A stretch of DNA of 64,000 bases from Novosphingobium sp. GTDB taxonomy: Bacteria; Pseudomonadota; Alphaproteobacteria; Sphingomonadales; Sphingomonadaceae. Both the position numbers and the translations under genes were made by a program. Of the stretch, positions 57,548 to 64,000 are shown one piece after another. The stretch is taken from assembly GCF_020852455.1 (NCBI RefSeq), contig NZ_JADZAT010000009.1:1-64000 (forward strand), written 5' to 3'. Below the pieces are notes generated by a model. The model ran no database searches. It had not been told where the DNA came from and saw only the letters and a program-made list of their open reading frames with translations. Position 1 is the first letter of the stretch, and every line of letters starts with the position of its first letter.

Positions 57548-59761
57548 TCAGAAATTCATCCCAACGGTGATACCATAGCTGCGCGGCGAACCCACATGGT
57601 TGTAGTCGAAACCGAAGCCTGCCAGCAGGTCCACCCGCGAGGTGAAATACTGCTGATCGGTCAGGTTCTTGCCCCAGATCGACAGGTTCCACTGACCGTC
57701 ATCGCTTTCCCAGTCGATGTGCCCGCCCAGCAGCGCATAGCCGGTCTGCTTGAGCCGCGGCACGTTGATCACTTCGAAGTACTGGCTGGTCTGATAGACC
57801 ATTTCCGGGTGCAGCGAGAGCTTGCCCGAAGCCCCGTCGAACAGCGTGAGATCCAGCCCCAGGTTCATGCTGAACTCGGGCGAGTTCGACAGCCGGTTGC
57901 CGACCACATTGTTGCCGCTGACCGTGCCGCTCAGGATCTTGGTAGACAGCACGCCCAGCCCGGCATGCAGGCTGAACCCGTCGCTGGCGCGCACCGTCAG
58001 GTCAGCCTCGGCGCCCATGATCCGCGACTTGGGGATGTTGAGCAGGGTCTGCGCGGCCGTGCTGGGATCGACGTTGATGAACTGCTGGTTGCGGTAATCG
58101 TAATAGAACGCCGCCATGTTCAGCGTCACCTTGCGATCGGCGAATTGGGTCTTGGCGCCCACTTCGAAGGCATTGACCTTTTCGGACTGGGCCACCGAAA
58201 GTTCCGACGGATCGAAGAACGCCTGGGCGTTGAAGCTGGGCGCGCGATAGCCGCGGCTGAAGCTGGCATAGACCATGTTGCCGCTGGCAAACTTGTAGTC
58301 GAGCCCGATCTTGCCCGACAGGTTGTCGGTCGAATAGTTGAGCTCTGACAGCGGAATCAGGTTCTGCAGGAACGTGCCGTCAACCGCCAGGGCGTTGGAT
58401 TCGAACCCGTACTGCCGGCCCTTGTCGTGCGTGAAGCGCAAGCCGCCGCGCAGCGTCAGGTTCTCTCCCAGTTCGTATTTGAGATCGCTGTAGAGCGCGA
58501 AGCTCTCCTTGGTCTGGTCGAACTGGTTCTTGAACTGGCAGGCATAGATCCCGCTGTCGATGCAGTCCTGCGCATCGACCACCAGATCGCCGTTGTAATC
58601 ATAGTCGTTGGCGATCTTGAAGTTGCTCGAATTGAACACCTGTTCACGGTTGTAATAGGCGCCGATGATGAAATCGAACGGGCCGCCGGTGTCGCTGGTC
58701 AGGCGCAGGTCCTGCGCGAACTGCTTGGCCTCGTCGTCATAGGGAATTTCGAGCAGCTGGATCGACTGGCCATCGGTATCCTCGATGAAGTGCAGCGATC
58801 CCTTGTCGTATGACGTGATGCTGGTCAGCGCCAGAGTGTCCGACAGGTCGAAGTTCGCGGTCAAGGCCACCGAAGTGGTCCGCGCCTTGCGCCGCGCGGT
58901 TTCGTTGGAAGCGATTTCCCACTTGCCAAGGCCCGCGCGGTTGATCGCCTCAGGCTGGGCATAGATCCCGTAATTGCGCGGATCCTGATAGCTGGTCGAA
59001 CCGCGCAGCGTGAACTTCACACCATCGGCGGGTTCGAACACCAGGGTGCCGCGCAGCCCCCATTCGCGGGTTTCGGCCAGATCCGGCTGGCCGGGCACGA
59101 CGTTCTTGAACCAGCCATTGGCCTGGGCAAAGGTGCCCGCCACGCGCAGCGCGGCCTTGTCGCCAATCGGCAGGTTGACCGCGCCGTTCAGATCGACGCG
59201 GTTGAACCGGCCATAGCCCATGCTGAAATTGCCGCTGGTTTCGCCCAGCTTGGCAGTCTTGGTGATCAGGTTGACCGCGCCGCCGGTGGTGTTCTTGCCA
59301 TAGAGCGTACCCTGCGGACCCTTGAGCACTTCGACCCGTTCCAGATCGTACATGGCCACGCCCAGGAAGGCGAAATTGCCCTTGTAGACTTCGTCATAAT
59401 AGGTCGCCACCGGGCTCGACTGGTTGAGCGAATAGTCCGACATCGAAACCCCGCGCAGCGCGAAGATCGGCGTGTTGTCGCCAACGATGCTGGTCAGCTG
59501 CAGGTTGGCGACCTTGGTCACCAGTGAATCGACGCTGTTGACCCGCGCCTTGGCCAGATCGTCGCCGCCGATTGCGGAAACCGACAGCGGGATCTTCTGC
59601 AGGCTTTCGGATCGCTTGGTCGCGGTCACGACGATATCGGCATTGTCCGCGTCATCGGCTTCGGCGCCATCGGTTGACTGGGCCATGGCGGGCGATGCCA
59701 CCAGTGCCAGGGCGATCGCCAGGTTGGGCAGCAGCAGCGCCCTTGGGTTCGATTTGCGCAT
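57548..59761 (-). CDS. TonB-dependent outer-membrane receptor of the amine operon
   Basis: The 737-residue receptor has a signal peptide (about residues 1-27, ending in SPAMAQ), a plug domain with SVSAIGGDDLAKARVNSVDSLVTKV (in part SAIGGDDLAK) and LRGVSMSDYSLNQSSPVATYYDEVYKGN (in part ALRGVSMSDY), a plug motif VEVLKGPQGTLYGKNTTGGAVNL (in part LKGPQGTLYGKN) and a barrel ending in GSPRSYGITVGMNF. It belongs to the large sphingomonad group associated with aromatic and other catabolic substrates. It lies between the cytochromes and aldehyde dehydrogenase, so it likely imports the amine or a precursor. Confidence 0.92.
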   Translation of the reverse strand: MRKSNPRALLLPNLAIALALVASPAMAQSTDGAEADDADNADIVVTATKRSESLQKIPLSVSAIGGDDLAKARVNSVDSLVTKVANLQLTSIVGDNTPIFALRGVSMSDYSLNQSSPVATYYDEVYKGNFAFLGVAMYDLERVEVLKGPQGTLYGKNTTGGAVNLITKTAKLGETSGNFSMGYGRFNRVDLNGAVNLPIGDKAALRVAGTFAQANGWFKNVVPGQPDLAETREWGLRGTLVFEPADGVKFTLRGSTSYQDPRNYGIYAQPEAINRAGLGKWEIASNETARRKARTTSVALTANFDLSDTLALTSITSYDKGSLHFIEDTDGQSIQLLEIPYDDEAKQFAQDLRLTSDTGGPFDFIIGAYYNREQVFNSSNFKIANDYDYNGDLVVDAQDCIDSGIYACQFKNQFDQTKESFALYSDLKYELGENLTLRGGLRFTHDKGRQYGFESNALAVDGTFLQNLIPLSELNYSTDNLSGKIGLDYKFASGNMVYASFSRGYRAPSFNAQAFFDPSELSVAQSEKVNAFEVGAKTQFADRKVTLNMAAFYYDYRNQQFINVDPSTAAQTLLNIPKSRIMGAEADLTVRASDGFSLHAGLGVLSTKILSGTVSGNNVVGNRLSNSPEFSMNLGLDLTLFDGASGKLSLHPEMVYQTSQYFEVINVPRLKQTGYALLGGHIDWESDDGQWNLSIWGKNLTDQQYFTSRVDLLAGFGFDYNHVGSPRSYGITVGMNF

Positions 59762-59779
59762 TTCAGATCCTCCCTGTTT

Positions 59780-60256
59780 TCATTTTGGAGCAAGCCCGGC
59801 CCTGGCCAGATCGGCGACCAGGCGGCTGCGAACTTCGAGCCGGTCGAGCCGCAGCGGCGTCTTGCGCAGCTTGGCGATCTCGGCGGCAGAATAGGGTTTG
59901 AAATCCGCCGGAACATGTTGCGGATCAAAGCGATAGAGCGTCCAGTTGAGCAACTGGGCGAGCCGTTCATCGCCCAGATCGACGCTCGCGACACCCGGCA
60001 CCTGGCCCAGGAATTCGCGCCCGCCCCGAACGTGCAGGAAACGCGCCGTCTCGTCGGCCAGCGGCGGGGTGTTCACGGCATTCCCGCTGCCGTCGGGGTG
60101 ATGGCAGCCCTGGCATTTCAATTGATAGTCGGTCCGCGCCTGCGCCGGGTTAGGCACGCCGCGCATCACCGGCCCGGGCTCTTGCCCGGCCAGTCCTGCC
60201 GCAAGCGCCGGCACTGTGGCCAGCGTCAGCAACGCAAGGCCCAGTGCCGGTTTCAT
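59780..60256 (-). CDS. Mono-haem cytochrome c of the amine operon (CQGCH)
   Basis: The 158-residue protein has a signal peptide (to about residue 20) and one haem site C48-x-x-C51-H52 in KCQGCHHPDGSG. No obvious axial methionine is seen where expected. A C-terminal segment DFKPYSAAEIAKLR has a counterpart in the neighbouring cytochrome. It is expected in the periplasm as an electron carrier for the amine dehydrogenase, or as a partner in enzyme maturation. Its ATG overlaps the end of the upstream cytochrome gene by 4 bp. Confidence 0.9.
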   Translation of the reverse strand: MKPALGLALLTLATVPALAAGLAGQEPGPVMRGVPNPAQARTDYQLKCQGCHHPDGSGNAVNTPPLADETARFLHVRGGREFLGQVPGVASVDLGDERLAQLLNWTLYRFDPQHVPADFKPYSAAEIAKLRKTPLRLDRLEVRSRLVADLARAGLAPK

Positions 60257-60735
60257 CCGCCCCCGACCGCCGTGTGCAGCCGGGCCACGTCATTGCCAGT
60301 CATGCTGGCTCCGCTGGCCCGGGCCGTACCGACTTCTGCCGAAGTGAACGGCTTGAAGGCCGGTCCCTGGGTAGCGATCCTGGTCCCGACATGATTGAGC
60401 ACGGCGGCGACCGCAGCATCATCCAGACCGGCCTGGGCCGGCATGACATTGCGATAGGGCTTGCCTTCAACGGTCAAGGGACCAGAAATGCCGCGGGTTA
60501 CCACCAGCACCAGATACCGCCGCCCGCCAGGCTTGCTGGCCAGTTTGCGGAAGTCGGCTCCCAGCGGCGGATAGGTTGCGGGAATTCCCTTGCCGGTCGC
60601 GGTGTGGCAAGCCGCACAGCGGTTATAGATCACCGCACCATTTGGCGGGGCGGCTCCGGTCACCGGCTGGGCGGCCAGGGTCAGAATTGCAGCCCCCGCG
60701 ACCAATGGCAGGGCAAGCAGGCGCAGTCCGCTCAT
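60253..60735 (-). CDS. Mono-haem cytochrome c of the amine operon (CAACH)
   Basis: The 160-residue protein has a signal peptide (about residues 1-28) and a haem site C40-x-x-C43-H44 in NRCAACHTATGKG, with a likely axial methionine at M98 in RNVMPAQAGL followed by a closing helix DDAAVAAVLNHV, the class I cytochrome c pattern. It probably takes electrons from the TTQ enzyme and passes them to the terminal oxidase, in place of amicyanin. The frame continues upstream into mauA, but the ATG at 60735 overlaps the mauA stop by 4 bp and begins the signal peptide. Confidence 0.92.
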   Translation of the reverse strand: MSGLRLLALPLVAGAAILTLAAQPVTGAAPPNGAVIYNRCAACHTATGKGIPATYPPLGADFRKLASKPGGRRYLVLVVTRGISGPLTVEGKPYRNVMPAQAGLDDAAVAAVLNHVGTRIATQGPAFKPFTSAEVGTARASGASMTGNDVARLHTAVGGG

Positions 60736-61280
60736 TTCTCGGCAACCCCGACGATCGCGGCGACCGAACAGTTGTAGATGCTGCTTTCCGTGCCCAGGCA
60801 CCAATTATAGTCGTTGTTCGCTTGCGGCCGGACTTGCGGGCGGTCGCCTTCGTTGCGGTTGCACAGGCAATGCCCGCAAGATGAAACCCCGCAGCAGTCG
60901 TTGTAACTGATCACATAGGCCCGCCCGTCAGCCGGGTTGGTGCAGGTGCCGATCCAGGTGATCGGGCTCATTTCGGTCCCCGGCGGGCAGGTGTTGACCG
61001 TGCCGCCGCAGCAGGCACAGATGAACCCGTCAATCGCGCAATAGCGCCAATAGTCGCATGCCCCCTGGTCGCCCGGATCCTGCGGGTTACCGCTTTCGAT
61101 CGGCGGGCGCTTGCCGCCGCCGCCGGCCGGAGCCGCCGCAGCCGCCCGGGATACCGGCAAGACCGGCAGCACCGCCGCGCCGGTCGCAAAGGCGCCCAGC
61201 ACTGCCAGCGAGGATCGGCGCGAAGTGCCGCGCGCCAGGCGGCGGGCCAGCTTTTCGGTAAATTTGTCGAATGCGGACAT
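60732..61280 (-). CDS. mauA: TTQ-dependent amine dehydrogenase light chain
   Basis: The 182-residue protein has a twin-arginine signal (SRRSSLAVLG, about residues 20-50). The mature part carries the many paired cysteines of amine dehydrogenase beta subunits (ACDYWRYC, CACCGG, NDCCG, SSCGHCLC). W109 (in PITWIGTC) and W160 (in YNWCLG) are 51 residues apart, exactly as Trp57 and Trp108 of methylamine dehydrogenase, which form tryptophan tryptophylquinone. D128 and D84 match the catalytic Asp76 and Asp32 positions. It is the redox subunit of a periplasmic methylamine- or aromatic-amine-type enzyme. The overlap with the cytochrome gene is 4 bp. Confidence 0.95.
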   Translation of the reverse strand: MSAFDKFTEKLARRLARGTSRRSSLAVLGAFATGAAVLPVLPVSRAAAAAPAGGGGKRPPIESGNPQDPGDQGACDYWRYCAIDGFICACCGGTVNTCPPGTEMSPITWIGTCTNPADGRAYVISYNDCCGVSSCGHCLCNRNEGDRPQVRPQANNDYNWCLGTESSIYNCSVAAIVGVAEK

Positions 61281-61281
61281 A

Positions 61282-61875
61282 TCAGGCACCCCCATTGCGG
61301 CGCGAAAGGAAATCCTGGATCGAGGCGACGCCCCGCTCCTTGGCTTCGAACAGGCTTTCAAGGTGTTCGCGGCTGTTGATCAGGCCCAGCGAGGCGAGCT
61401 TTCCGGTCTCGTCGAGCAGCACCGCATAGGGCAGCTTCGACACACCGTAGGATCGACCCAGCGCTTCAGAGAGAACCAGCGGCAGATCGCCGATTCCATG
61501 GCTGGCAGTCATTGCCTGATAGGCCGCAGTGTCCCCATCGCCGGCGATTACCACCTCCAGCCAGTCCGCTTCAGCCCGGGCCGAGCTTTTCAGCACCGGC
61601 AACAGGCTCTTGCAGACCGGACAATCGGGCGCGGCGAAGAACACCAGCTGGCTGCGCCCGTCGCGCTTGCCGCCGATGGTGATCGACCCGCCCTGCGCGG
61701 TCTTGAGTTCAAGCGAGGTCGGAACCTCACCCACCTTTACGCTTTGGTGCAGGGTTAGCGCGCCGGCCGGGGCGATCCGTTCGTGCAGGATGCCGACCTG
61801 CCGGGCCAGCGCGGCGACCATTACCGCCAGGACGATAACCGCCACCCACAAGAGGATTTGCGAAGTCAGGATCAT
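61282..61875 (-). CDS. mauD: MauD-like thiol-disulfide protein for light chain folding
   Basis: The 197-residue protein has one N-terminal membrane helix (LLWVAVIVLAVMVAALA) and a periplasmic thioredoxin-like domain with the redox site CPVC at residues 85-88 (FFAAPDCPVCKSLLP) and a cis-proline in KLPYAVLLDETG. MauD is needed for disulfide formation and stability of the cysteine-rich light chain. It sits directly upstream of mauA on the transcript. The frame extends upstream into mauE, but the ATG at 61875 overlaps mauE by 4 bp. Confidence 0.92.
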   Translation of the reverse strand: MILTSQILLWVAVIVLAVMVAALARQVGILHERIAPAGALTLHQSVKVGEVPTSLELKTAQGGSITIGGKRDGRSQLVFFAAPDCPVCKSLLPVLKSSARAEADWLEVVIAGDGDTAAYQAMTASHGIGDLPLVLSEALGRSYGVSKLPYAVLLDETGKLASLGLINSREHLESLFEAKERGVASIQDFLSRRNGGA

Positions 61876-62360
61876 GTCCGGGCACTCCTTGGACGGGGAA
61901 TCGAATGCAGTTCGCCCGCAGCGAACCACAGCGCGGCCAGCGCCAGCGCGGCGAACGGGGTTTCCAGCGTCAGGCCCAGCGGTGCAAACCGCCCCACCAG
62001 TGCGGCAAGCAGGGCCAGCAACGCCGGACGCAGGATCGCGAACAGATCGACCGGCCGCTCGCGCGCTACGAAATCGCAACCGCAATCGAGCACTTTGCCG
62101 CGCTGGCGCAGCAAGGTCAGACAATAGACTGTCCACAGCGTGGCGGCAGCCAGTGCCCCGCCGATCTGCAACCCCGGAACCAGCAGGGCGAGCGCCGCCA
62201 ACCCCTCAACCGTGGCGGCCAGCGCCAGTAGCAACACGCCCAGCGGCATGGGGACGCCGGCAAGCCGCGCGACCACTGCGCCCAGCCGATCGCGTGCCGT
62301 CACCTTGTGCACGGCCGAAGCGGCCAACAGCAGGGCCAGGAAAAGAGCGACCGCCGCCAT
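61872..62360 (-). CDS. mauE: MauE-like membrane protein
   Basis: The 162-residue protein is very hydrophobic, with about four or five membrane helices, and belongs by position and pattern to the MauE/DoxX-like methylamine utilisation group. A paired cysteine motif in VLDCGCDF is conserved in MauE-type proteins and suggests a role in electron supply to MauD, like DsbD/VKOR-type partners. The start shares one base with the mauB stop. It is required for light chain assembly in Paracoccus. Confidence 0.9.
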   Translation of the reverse strand: MAAVALFLALLLAASAVHKVTARDRLGAVVARLAGVPMPLGVLLLALAATVEGLAALALLVPGLQIGGALAAATLWTVYCLTLLRQRGKVLDCGCDFVARERPVDLFAILRPALLALLAALVGRFAPLGLTLETPFAALALAALWFAAGELHSIPRPRSART

Positions 62361-63520
62361 TACGGAACCGGCGTAATCAGGACCGGGCTGGCTGCCACGG
62401 TTGCACCGAGCGACCGGACGAATTTGCCGCTGACGGCATCATAGACGTCGATATCGCCGGGCGCGCGCGCGACCACCAGATGCGGGCTGGCTTCGCTGGT
62501 CACCGCGATCGAGCCCGAATGGCCCTGCAGCACGATCCGCTGGGTGCGCTGGCCGCTGGACGGATCAATCACCCAGACCTCGCTGCCGCCGTCCTTGTGG
62601 CTGCCTTCCTTGCCATAGGGGCTCATCAGCACATAGAGCAGACCGGTCGGCCCGGCGGCGATCACCTGCCAGCCGCCCGGACGCCACGCTGGCTGTCCGC
62701 CTTCGGCAGTACCGACAGAGAGTTTGCCCGGCAGCGGGCGCGCTACCGGCCCCGACAGGTCATAGCCCTTCAGCAAGCCACCAAAGGTGACGAACCAGGC
62801 CGTCTGACCGGCAAAGGCGGCGTTCTGGAACTGGGCCTGGTTGTCGATATCCTGGACATTGGGCAGGGTCTTCGAACTGGCGACCTTGCCGGCATCGTCA
62901 AGCTGGATCGAAGTCAGCGAGCCATCGGCGCAGAAGGTGGTGAAACCGCGCGCGCCGGTGGGATAGAATTGCGAGCAGCCCGGCAGGTCGATTTCCGACA
63001 GCACCTTGCGGCCATCCAGATCGACCACGGTGACCGACTGCGCCGGGGTAAAGTTGGCGACCACCGCCCACTTCTTGCCGTTGATGAACTGGAACAGCCC
63101 GTTGTAGGTTACCGACTGCTGGCGCTTGCCGCCAGGCAGCAGAATTTCACCCTTGGGCTGGAGGCTGCGTGAATCCCACACCGTGATCGCATCGGTGCGC
63201 TCGCCGCGGGTCAGGCGTGAATAGAAGGTCTCTGCCGTATAGAACTCGTGCTTTTCCGGCGCGTAGAGCAGGTTCCCGAACTGCGCGGTGCGGACCACGC
63301 CCTTCATCGGCTGCGCGAGGTTCTCCGTATCGACCACCACCACCTTGCCATCAAGAATGGCATTGAAGTTGAAGTCATGGACCAGCACCCAATGCTTTGG
63401 ATAGCTGTCTGGCAGCGTGCCGACGCTGGGGATCGGCTCTTCCGGCAGCGGCGGCGGCGTTGCCGCCACGGCCGAGCCGGCTGTCAGCAAGAGCGCAAGC
63501 GCGAATGACATCGATCGCAT
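62360..63520 (-). CDS. mauB: TTQ-dependent amine dehydrogenase heavy chain
   Basis: The 386-residue protein has a signal peptide (about residues 1-19, ending SAVA) and a seven-bladed beta-propeller with repeated VxVxD patterns, such as GKVVVVDTENL, AITVWDSRSL, VTVVDLDGRK, EVWVIDPSSG and DIDVYDAVSG. It binds the light chain to make the alpha2-beta2 enzyme and forms the substrate channel. Methylamine and aromatic amine dehydrogenase heavy chains are both possible relatives. The ATG at 63520 has a strong GGAGGGACCT ribosome site. It is the first gene of the ten-gene amine operon. Confidence 0.94.
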   Translation of the reverse strand: MRSMSFALALLLTAGSAVAATPPPLPEEPIPSVGTLPDSYPKHWVLVHDFNFNAILDGKVVVVDTENLAQPMKGVVRTAQFGNLLYAPEKHEFYTAETFYSRLTRGERTDAITVWDSRSLQPKGEILLPGGKRQQSVTYNGLFQFINGKKWAVVANFTPAQSVTVVDLDGRKVLSEIDLPGCSQFYPTGARGFTTFCADGSLTSIQLDDAGKVASSKTLPNVQDIDNQAQFQNAAFAGQTAWFVTFGGLLKGYDLSGPVARPLPGKLSVGTAEGGQPAWRPGGWQVIAAGPTGLLYVLMSPYGKEGSHKDGGSEVWVIDPSSGQRTQRIVLQGHSGSIAVTSEASPHLVVARAPGDIDVYDAVSGKFVRSLGATVAASPVLITPVP

Positions 63521-63654
63521 AGGTCCCTCCCCAAGCGGAGTCTTGACCCATCCCCCGCCGTTGACCGCATGCTGACGGTTTGAGGTAAAGTTTATCAAGT
63601 GTCCTAAATTTGTCTATCGTACGGTTTCTGACTGATCCGGAGATTCGACAACAA
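63521..63654. promoter_or_regulatory. Divergent promoter region of the amine operon and a TetR gene
   Basis: The 134-bp region between mauB (leftward) and the TetR gene (rightward) is AT-rich in its middle (63580-63625). It must hold both promoters and probably an operator. A TTGATA hexamer on the minus strand near 63590-63597 is a weak -35 candidate for mauB. No convincing long palindrome was found by eye. Confidence 0.5.
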
Positions 63655-64000
63655 ATGCCTGATTCGCTTACCTTTGAACGCAAGATTCAGGCCATTACAG
63701 TCGCCGATCTGGCCTTTCCTCCGCGTGAAGGCGGCTATGCCAAGGGGCACGAGACTCGCGAAGAGATCCTGCGCGCCGCGCTGCACCTGCTGGTCAATTC
63801 GGGCTATCGGGCCATGTCGATGCGCAAGATTGCGGCGGCCTGCGGCATGAAGCTGGGCAACCTGACCTACCACTTTCCAACCCGCGAAGACCTGGTCCAG
63901 GCGCTGCTCGATTCGGTCATCTCGAGCTACGAGATCGAATTCGACAAGATCATGCATCACCCCCAGCTGCCCCCCGAAGGGCGTCTCGATCTGTACTGCG
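63655..64000 (+). CDS. TetR family regulator of the amine operon (3' end outside window)
   Basis: At least 115 residues are visible from the ATG at 63655. The TetR DNA-binding domain is clear: EEILRAALHLLVNSGYRAMSMRKIAAACGMKLGNLTYHFPTREDLVQALLDSV (in part NSGYRAMSMRKIAAACG and LTYHFPTREDLV). An N-terminal extension of about 30 residues precedes it. The ligand domain is cut by the window edge. Its divergent position beside mauB suggests that it represses the operon and responds to the amine or its acyl-CoA product. Confidence 0.88.
   Translation, partial: MPDSLTFERKIQAITVADLAFPPREGGYAKGHETREEILRAALHLLVNSGYRAMSMRKIAAACGMKLGNLTYHFPTREDLVQALLDSVISSYEIEFDKIMHHPQLPPEGRLDLYC

Noticed and set aside
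59780..60735. The two cytochrome genes as a split MauG
   Set aside because: Their combined length is close to MauG, but the CAACH protein has a class I cytochrome c pattern with an axial methionine, and neither shows MauG/peroxidase motifs.

Overview
The window is high-GC bacterial DNA whose content points to an alphaproteobacterium of the Sphingomonadales (Novosphingobium/Sphingobium type). Signs are a TCA operon mdh-sucD-sucA-sucB-lpd, several TonB-dependent systems, a soluble chemoreceptor beside a cheA-W-Y-B-R cluster, CtrA-like sites, and catabolic genes (P450, acyl-CoA synthetase, amine dehydrogenase). The genus is an inference. No rRNA, tRNA, insertion sequence, prophage or CRISPR array was seen.

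Layout. 1-3145: a large RTX/beta-helix calcium-binding protein on the minus strand, running off the left edge, with a perfect palindrome in its promoter region. 3.2-8.8 kb: GST, TonB, a JmjC/cupin protein, a DUF3857 transglutaminase and an alpha/beta hydrolase. 8.8-14.5 kb: rubredoxin and P450 coupled on the minus strand, a divergent TetR regulator with a likely operator, two secreted amidohydrolases and a LysR regulator. 14.5-24.3 kb: mostly housekeeping genes (apaG, CPA2 antiporter, metZ, leuB, recO, ubiK, tspO), with a Fur-box-controlled unknown gene and a protein O-mannosylation pair (PMT plus a polyprenyl-phosphate-mannose synthase/GtrA fusion). 24.4-29.25 kb: a complete cobalamin uptake operon (btuB-F-C-D) behind an AdoCbl riboswitch. 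29.4-31.0 kb: a SleB-type cell wall hydrolase and a small unknown protein.

31.3-40.0 kb: the TCA operon, interrupted by three unrelated, visibly more AT-rich small genes and lacking sucC. 40.0-49.6 kb: chemotaxis and c-di-GMP signalling. 49.7-53.6 kb: a PepSY protein, an amidase, a TRIC/UPF0126 channel and a ferredoxin/rubredoxin-type reductase.

53.7-63.5 kb is the most notable region: one minus-strand run of ten genes read as mauB, mauE, mauD, mauA, two mono-haem cytochromes c, a TonB-dependent receptor, an aldehyde dehydrogenase, an acyl-CoA synthetase and an enoyl-CoA hydratase. A TetR-family gene starts divergently from it and leaves the window. Together these suggest complete use of an amine: outer-membrane uptake, periplasmic oxidative deamination by a tryptophan tryptophylquinone (TTQ) enzyme, electron transfer to cytochrome c, oxidation of the aldehyde, CoA activation and hydration. 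The substrate cannot be read from sequence. No mauG, amicyanin or azurin gene is present in the visible part.
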